Below are positions 23,136-27,495 of a stretch of 27,495 bases of DNA, in pieces. Both the position numbers and the translations under genes were made by a program. Under the pieces are notes generated by a model, which was not told the DNA's origin, searched no databases, and worked only from the letters and a program-made list of their open reading frames with translations. Source of the DNA: CAZJFC01 sp964545245. GTDB lineage: Bacteria; Pseudomonadota; Alphaproteobacteria; Rickettsiales; 21-14-0-20-44-7. The stretch covers positions 1-27,495 of the forward strand of contig CAZJFC010000022.1 of assembly GCA_964545245.1 (NCBI GenBank), written 5' to 3'. How positions within the stretch are numbered: the stretch's first letter is position 1; each line of letters starts with the position of its first letter.

Positions 23136-24917
23136 TTATTTCTTCGGCATATGCTTAAGGAAATATAATTGCTGCGCGATTGAAAGCAGGTTGCTGAATG
23201 TCCAGTAAATCACCAGCCCGGCAGGCATTGAAGAAAACAGGATAAGGAACATCCACGGCATGAATTTCATTATCTGCGCCTGTGTAGGGTCAGTCGGCGC
23301 AGGGGAAATTTTCTGCTGTAGCACCATGGTGAGCGCCCATAAGATCGGCCATATGCCGAACATCAGGAAGGATGGAACGTCATAAGGGAGCAGCCCGAAA
23401 AAGTTAAAGATGGTGGTCGGGTCCTTTGCCGAAAGGTCGGTCACCCAGCCGAAGAATGGCGCATGGCGCATTTCGATGCTGACGAAGAAAACCTTATAGA
23501 GCGCGATGAAAACCGGAATCTGGAGCAGGATCGGCAGGCAGCCGGAGGCGGGGTTGACGCGCTCTTTTTTATAAAGCTCCATCATCTCGCGGTTCATCTG
23601 TATCTTGTCGTCCTTGAAGCGCGTCTGCAAATCTTTGATTTTCGGGGCGAGCAGCTTGAGCTTGCCCATGGAGATATAACTTTTCTTGGCAAGTGGGAAC
23701 AGGCACAGCTTAACGCAGAATGTCAGGAGCAGGATGCACAGGCCGAAATTGCTGATATGCTCATAGAAGAACTTTAAAAGTTTCATCAGCGGCTTGGAAA
23801 GGAAATAGAACCAGCCGAAATCAATTGCGCGGTCGAATAGCGGGATGTTATATCCGTCGCGGTATTTTTCGAGCAAATCCAGCTCTTTTGCCCCGGCAAA
23901 GAAATTGGCCGTATATTCAACGCTGCCACCGGCAGGAACAGTTTTTTCCCTGCCGAGAAAATCAACCTGGAATTTTTCGCTGTGGTCTTCCTTGAAATAG
24001 CGGAAATTGGCCTTGTATGTTTCGCCATGGGCAGGAATCAGGGATTTGAACCAGTATTTGTCAGTAATGCCGATCCATCCTGTGGCATTGTCATAATTCA
24101 CCTTTTCCTTATCAATCAGGGCGCTGTAGCTCATTTCGGTGAGTTTGCCGTCCATAACGCCTAGCGGCCCGGTATGGAGCATCATCGCTTCCATTTTTTC
24201 GGATTCGAGCTGGGTTTTGTTGATCAGGCCATAAGGATAAAATTTCCCGCTTGTATAGCTGTTGTTTTCGATTTTCTGGGTCACGCTGAACATGTAACCG
24301 TCATCAACCGAATATGTGTTGGTGAATTTATAGCCTTGCCCATTGTCCCATGTAAGGGTTACGGGGTTGCCGACCGAAAGGGTGTCATTCCCTTCAATTT
24401 TCCATTCCGAATTGCTATCCGGCGCTTTGATGGATTTATCGGCGGAGATCCAGTTTATTTCAATCAGGCCGGAGATTTTCTGTCCGTTAGGGGAAAGGAT
24501 TTCAACCTCAGGGCTGTTTTTCTCGTCCGCGATTTTATATTTCGCCAGCGTGATATCGTCAAACCGCGCGCCCTGAAGGCGGATGGAGCCATGCAGGTTA
24601 TTGGTGTTTATGCGTATGCGCGGCGATTCGGCAATTGCTTCCTCGCGGGTTTTTGCCATTGCTTCGGCCAGGGTTATCTTGTTCCCGGCTTTTGCCTGTT
24701 CGGCGATTCTTTCCGCAAGTTCCGGGTTGGCCTTAAGCGTTTCCTGTTCCCTGAACAATTGCTCCTGCTGGGCTTTGAACCTTGCTTCCTTTTGCGCCTT
24801 ACGCAGCGGCTGGTCATAGAAATATGACCATAAGCCCATAATGATGGCGGAGATAATCACCGCAATTATCATGCGGCGGTTATGTGATTTATCGAACTGT
24901 TCGGGATTTATTTGCAT
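23136..24917 (-). CDS. yidC: Membrane protein insertase YidC
   Basis: YidC inserts and folds inner-membrane proteins, alone or with SecYEG, including Fo subunit c of ATP synthase. ATG 24917 gives 593 residues: an N-terminal membrane anchor (RRMIIAVIISAIIMGLWSYFY), a helical segment rich in Lys, Glu and Gln, a large periplasmic domain (to about 345), and the conserved five-helix core (FGLCILLLTFCVKLCLFPLAKKSYISMGKLKLLAPKIKDLQ..., NPASGCLPILLQIPVFIALYKVF). A TTG frame start at 24953 would overlap yidD by 23 bases and is less likely. It is the fourth gene of the rpmH-rnpA-yidD-yidC unit. Confidence 0.96.
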   Translation of the reverse strand: MQINPEQFDKSHNRRMIIAVIISAIIMGLWSYFYDQPLRKAQKEARFKAQQEQLFREQETLKANPELAERIAEQAKAGNKITLAEAMAKTREEAIAESPRIRINTNNLHGSIRLQGARFDDITLAKYKIADEKNSPEVEILSPNGQKISGLIEINWISADKSIKAPDSNSEWKIEGNDTLSVGNPVTLTWDNGQGYKFTNTYSVDDGYMFSVTQKIENNSYTSGKFYPYGLINKTQLESEKMEAMMLHTGPLGVMDGKLTEMSYSALIDKEKVNYDNATGWIGITDKYWFKSLIPAHGETYKANFRYFKEDHSEKFQVDFLGREKTVPAGGSVEYTANFFAGAKELDLLEKYRDGYNIPLFDRAIDFGWFYFLSKPLMKLLKFFYEHISNFGLCILLLTFCVKLCLFPLAKKSYISMGKLKLLAPKIKDLQTRFKDDKIQMNREMMELYKKERVNPASGCLPILLQIPVFIALYKVFFVSIEMRHAPFFGWVTDLSAKDPTTIFNFFGLLPYDVPSFLMFGIWPILWALTMVLQQKISPAPTDPTQAQIMKFMPWMFLILFSSMPAGLVIYWTFSNLLSIAQQLYFLKHMPKK

Positions 24918-24930
24918 CGCAGGGTTGGTA

Positions 24931-25146
24931 TTACTTTTCCGGGACGTTGTCAATGCCTTCTCCGCCTAAGGGGTGGCAGCGGCAAAGTCTTTTGAGGGTG
25001 AGCCATGAGCCTTTGATTGCCCCGTGTTTTTCCACCGCCTCTGCGGCATAATCGGAGCAGGTGGGCAGGAAACGGCAATTATTCCCAAGCCACGGAGAGA
25101 GCATAAGCTGGTAAAGCCTGATGAGTTTTTTAAGGAGCCACACCAT
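24931..25146 (-). CDS. yidD: YidD, membrane protein insertion efficiency factor
   Basis: The 71-residue protein has the signature SPWLGNNCRFLPTCSDYAAEAVEKHGAIKGSW...RLCRCHPLGGEGIDNVPE with conserved cysteines. It is thought to help YidC-dependent insertion at the inner membrane. It overlaps the 3' end of rnpA by 17 bases and lies 13 bases before yidC, so the three are translated together. Confidence 0.96.
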   Translation of the reverse strand: MVWLLKKLIRLYQLMLSPWLGNNCRFLPTCSDYAAEAVEKHGAIKGSWLTLKRLCRCHPLGGEGIDNVPEK

Positions 25147-25480
25147 TTTTATTCTCCTCGGTGAAGATTTTTTTCAGGGCGTATTTCAAATCGTTTTTGA
25201 GTTCTTTATAGTCCCTTGTCATCGCATCAATGCGGCCAATTATGACATAATCGTTCCCGGCGGGGAAGTAGGAAGAAACATCTTTAACGGCGGCGCGGAG
25301 GCGGCGCTTGATGCGGTTGCGGTCAACCGCGCGTTTGGAGACCCGTTTGCTTACGGTATAACCAATGCGGGTTTCGCCGTTCTGGTTGGGGAGGGTTTGC
25401 AAAACAAAAGTCTTTACCGGCCTGCGTTTGCCTTCTTTGGCAATTCTCAGGAAATCGGCTCGTTTGCGGATGGTAATCAA
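25130..25480 (-). CDS. rnpA: Ribonuclease P protein component
   Basis: This protein is the cofactor of RNase P RNA in tRNA 5' maturation. The 116 residues include KRADFLRIAKEGKRR and the family signature KRAVDRNRIKRRLRAAV. The start appears to be TTG 25480, with GGGGGC upstream; no in-frame ATG fits the family N-terminus (IRKRADF). It follows rpmH by 25 bases. The RNase P RNA gene is not in this window. Confidence 0.93.
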   Translation of the reverse strand: MITIRKRADFLRIAKEGKRRPVKTFVLQTLPNQNGETRIGYTVSKRVSKRAVDRNRIKRRLRAAVKDVSSYFPAGNDYVIIGRIDAMTRDYKELKNDLKYALKKIFTEENKNGVAP

Positions 25481-25505
25481 ATCAGGGCAAGCCCCCTAAG
25501 GCTGT

Positions 25506-25649
25506 TTAGCTGCTGGAAACAGTCAGTTTTTTGCGGCCTTTGGCGCGGCGCTTGTTGAGCGTGATGCGCCCTGCGACGGTTTTCATCTTCGCGCGGAAGC
25601 CGTGGCGGCGTTTTCTGACTATATTGCTCGGCTGGAATGTACGTTTCAT
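25506..25649 (-). CDS. rpmH: 50S ribosomal protein L34
   Basis: The 47-residue basic protein MKRTFQPSNIVRKRRHGFRAKMKTVAGRITLNKRRAKGRKKLTVSSS-like sequence is unmistakable L34 (positions 25649 to 25506). The start ATG 25649 is set by family alignment; the longer open frame to 25697 has no support. It heads the rnpA-yidD-yidC-engB-argB unit. Confidence 0.97.
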   Translation of the reverse strand: MKRTFQPSNIVRKRRHGFRAKMKTVAGRITLNKRRAKGRKKLTVSSS

Positions 25650-25684
25650 TGACTTTAACCCAATAGTTTGCAAAAAGAGGTGGC

Positions 25685-25713
25685 TTTTTAATATCATATT
25701 CCGGCCATGTCAA
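25685..25713 (-). promoter_or_regulatory. Probable rpmH promoter overlapping the metF start
   Basis: On the minus strand TTGACA (25713-25708) and TAAAAA (25690-25685) are 17 bp apart. The -35 box is perfect, the -10 weaker. The -35 box covers the metF start codon (25707-25709), so the two divergent genes share this stretch. Confidence 0.5.
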
Positions 25714-26549
25714 CACAAAAACCAACGCTGTCTTTTGAATTTTTCCCGCCGAAGACCCCTGAAATGGAGCAAAAGCTCTGGGATGCGGTGCTTGAGCTTG
25801 CCCCTTTGCAGCCGGAATTCGTGTCGGTTACATATGGCGCGGGCGGCTCAACCCGTGAGCGCACCCACGCGATTGTGAAGCGCATAAGGGAAGAAACCTC
25901 TCTGGAACCGGCCTCCCACCTCACTTGCGTCAATGCCACGCGCGGGGAAATCAACGAAATCGCGCGGAATTACTGGCAAGGCGGGATTAACCACATCGTC
26001 GCCCTGCGCGGCGACCCGCCGAATATGACCGGGGAATATGTGCCGACACCGGGCGGTTATGAATATGCGGCCGACCTTGTGGCGGGCTTAAAAGAAGTGG
26101 CGGATTTCGAGATCAGCGTTGCGGCTTACCCGGAAACACACCCGACCGCGAAAAGCCCGGAAGATGATTTGCAGCACCTCAAGGAAAAGTTTGAAGCAGG
26201 GGCGGACAGGGCAATCACCCAGTTTTTCTTTGATGCGGATGATTATTTTAAGTTTCTGGAGCGGGCGGGGAAGATCGGTATCAACAAACCGATAGTGCCG
26301 GGAATATTGCCGATCTCCAACTTCGCGCAGGCGGTAAAATTCGCCGGGATGTGCGGCGCGAAAATCCCCGAAAAGCTGGTGAAGAAGTTTGACGGGCTGG
26401 AAGGCGAAGATTTATTCAGGGCTTCGGTAGAAACTGCGTCTGCGCTGTGCAGCAAACTGGTTGCAGGCGGCGTTCCGCATCTGCATTTCTACACCCTCAA
26501 CCGCGCGGATTTGACGAAGGGGATTTGTGGCAAGTTGGGTTATTTGTAG
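25707..26549 (+). CDS. metF: Methylenetetrahydrofolate reductase
   Basis: It reduces 5,10-methylene-THF to 5-methyl-THF with FAD, supplying methionine synthesis. The 280 residues hold the family motifs LSFEFFPPKT (start), SVTYGAGGSTRERT, HIVALRGDPP, AAYPETHPTA, ITQFFFDADDYF and the end GVPHLHFYTLNRADL. There is no clear ribosome-binding site; TATCAT/CATATT sequences 7-15 bases upstream suggest a very short leader. It is divergent from rpmH, and its last ten bases overlap the end of the next gene on the other strand. Confidence 0.96.
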   Translation: MSTQKPTLSFEFFPPKTPEMEQKLWDAVLELAPLQPEFVSVTYGAGGSTRERTHAIVKRIREETSLEPASHLTCVNATRGEINEIARNYWQGGINHIVALRGDPPNMTGEYVPTPGGYEYAADLVAGLKEVADFEISVAAYPETHPTAKSPEDDLQHLKEKFEAGADRAITQFFFDADDYFKFLERAGKIGINKPIVPGILPISNFAQAVKFAGMCGAKIPEKLVKKFDGLEGEDLFRASVETASALCSKLVAGGVPHLHFYTLNRADLTKGICGKLGYL

Positions 26550-27495
26550 AAGAATATACTATAAGCAGCGGCAGCAACTCCGCTCTGTGCAGGCTGTTTG
26601 TCTATGTCTGTGTAAATATGTAACCTGGTCGCTTTGGAAGGTATGGGGATCATTTGTGTAAATCTATTATACCCGGGGAAGGGATTGCGGCTTACTCCGT
26701 TTATATACTCACGGATAAACTGGTTATCATCCACCGCAACCTTTTGGTTCATTTGGTCATTAATTGACAGTGCGACGGCTCTGCAGAGAAGAGCAATGTC
26801 TGCGAAACCGGTATTCCAAACCGGGAGTTCGCCACCAGCAGTGAATCCCGGACTACTGTAGGACATGCGGGAATAAAAGCTCTGCGGGCTGCCGGTAATC
26901 ATATAAGAGGGTAATATGCTCTTCGTGTATTCATTAGGGGTATTATCTATCCAAGGTTGAAGGGCATGGGAGAAATACGACATTCCCATCGGAGGGATGG
27001 TTTCATATAATTCCTGCTGCGGCATAATAGCCTGATAAAGAGAATTAGAAAATTTCATGCGTACGCTGGCCATAATCACTCCACTTCCTCCGTGAATAAA
27101 TGGTTCGTTTCTTAGCGCGGCACAATACGCTGCAGCATGTAAATATTTAGCATCCTTATAGGGTTCGACCTCTAAATCTAATACTATTTGTCTCTGTGCT
27201 GGGAGTGCTGGCGTAATGGTATTAAACGCCCGTTCGTATGATGCTACCTTAACCCCTTCAAATAGCTTGTTGCCGCTACCTTCACCGCCGCCACCCGGCG
27301 AGCCGCAAACATACGCGCCCGCACCATCGGAGATTAGCGTTTCACCCGCCGCACAGTCGGGCAGGCCGGTAGCAGTGGAGATATTGGTGGAGTTCGCATC
27401 CATGTTAAGCGAGGTAACCGGTTTCCATCTGATGTAATCATTGAAGTATGTCGATTCCGTATCACCATCATTGATCGGCATATCGAAGAACAATG
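26540..27495 (-). CDS. Unrecognised protein, N-terminus outside the window
   Basis: At least 317 residues are open up to the window edge and probably continue beyond it. A cysteine-bracketed motif (LPDCAAGETLISDGAGAYVCGSP) is followed by a glycine-rich hinge (GGGGEGSG) and a C-terminal globular region of about 240 residues without motifs I know. The arrangement of stalk, Gly-rich hinge and C-terminal domain suggests a surface or secreted protein such as a fibre, tail or minor-pilin tip. That is an inference from layout. The gene is more AT-rich than metF and uses different codons, which may reflect a foreign origin. Its stop (26540-26542) overlaps the metF end. Confidence 0.6.
   Translation of the reverse strand, partial: LFFDMPINDGDTESTYFNDYIRWKPVTSLNMDANSTNISTATGLPDCAAGETLISDGAGAYVCGSPGGGGEGSGNKLFEGVKVASYERAFNTITPALPAQRQIVLDLEVEPYKDAKYLHAAAYCAALRNEPFIHGGSGVIMASVRMKFSNSLYQAIMPQQELYETIPPMGMSYFSHALQPWIDNTPNEYTKSILPSYMITGSPQSFYSRMSYSSPGFTAGGELPVWNTGFADIALLCRAVALSINDQMNQKVAVDDNQFIREYINGVSRNPFPGYNRFTQMIPIPSKATRLHIYTDIDKQPAQSGVAAAAYSIFFYK

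Noticed and set aside
24918..24953. TTG start of yidC overlapping yidD
   Set aside because: The ATG at 24917 gives the expected distance to the first membrane segment and avoids overlap with yidD.

Overview
The window reads as the chromosome of an alphaproteobacterium with moderate GC content. Three gene arrangements support this: an atpA-atpG-atpD-atpC cluster, the block rpmH-rnpA-yidD-yidC-engB-argB, and rplM-rpsI close to rpoZ and a single bifunctional rsh (spoT/relA) gene. The short linker expected between the PriA N-domain and helicase recalls Rickettsia-type PriA. The presence of argB and metF argues against a strongly reduced obligate symbiont. I cannot name the genus.

Layout. 1-674: a gene-free nest of palindromic repeats that also holds a consensus promoter, a seven-codon ORF and an intrinsic terminator. 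675-6026: ATP synthase genes, interrupted between atpG and atpD by two small exported-protein genes. 6214-7455: an MFS exporter. 7456-7872: a strongly folded non-coding leader ahead of a PAP2-type membrane phosphatase/transferase gene (7873-8841). 8794-11148 (-): priA carrying an in-frame endonuclease-domain insertion. 11386-13047 and 12967-13515: an L,D-transpeptidase and a convergent, overlapping DUF882/M15 Tat-exported protein, both probably acting on peptidoglycan. 13699-15876 (-): the ppGpp synthetase/hydrolase. 15973-17576: a VOC protein and a probable Fe(II)/2-oxoglutarate oxygenase, both with promoters placed for leaderless mRNAs. 17633-19456 (-): rplM-rpsI-[four-helix-bundle gene]-rpoZ. 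19581-20573: rluD. 20737-25649 (-): rpmH-rnpA-yidD-yidC-engB-argB and a membrane HExxH protein. 25707-26549: metF. 26540 to the window edge (-): a partial unrecognised protein.

The core genes are ordinary. The unusual content is a dense population of palindromic elements. Several sit exactly between stop codons and ribosome-binding sites of essential operons. One is a 75-bp (25-codon) in-frame insertion in a signal-peptide region. Two larger units carry a protein gene between inverted terminal repeats: a DUF559 (Vsr-like) endonuclease domain fused in frame into PriA, and a four-helix-bundle (S23/bAvd-type) protein between rpsI and rpoZ. The small palindromes look like end-to-end, cargo-less versions of such units. 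One palindrome can be compared with a related site that lacks it (451-530 versus 13667-13696). A second strong candidate for something undescribed is the structured leader at about 7520-7872, which can pair over the Shine-Dalgarno sequence of the PAP2-type gene.
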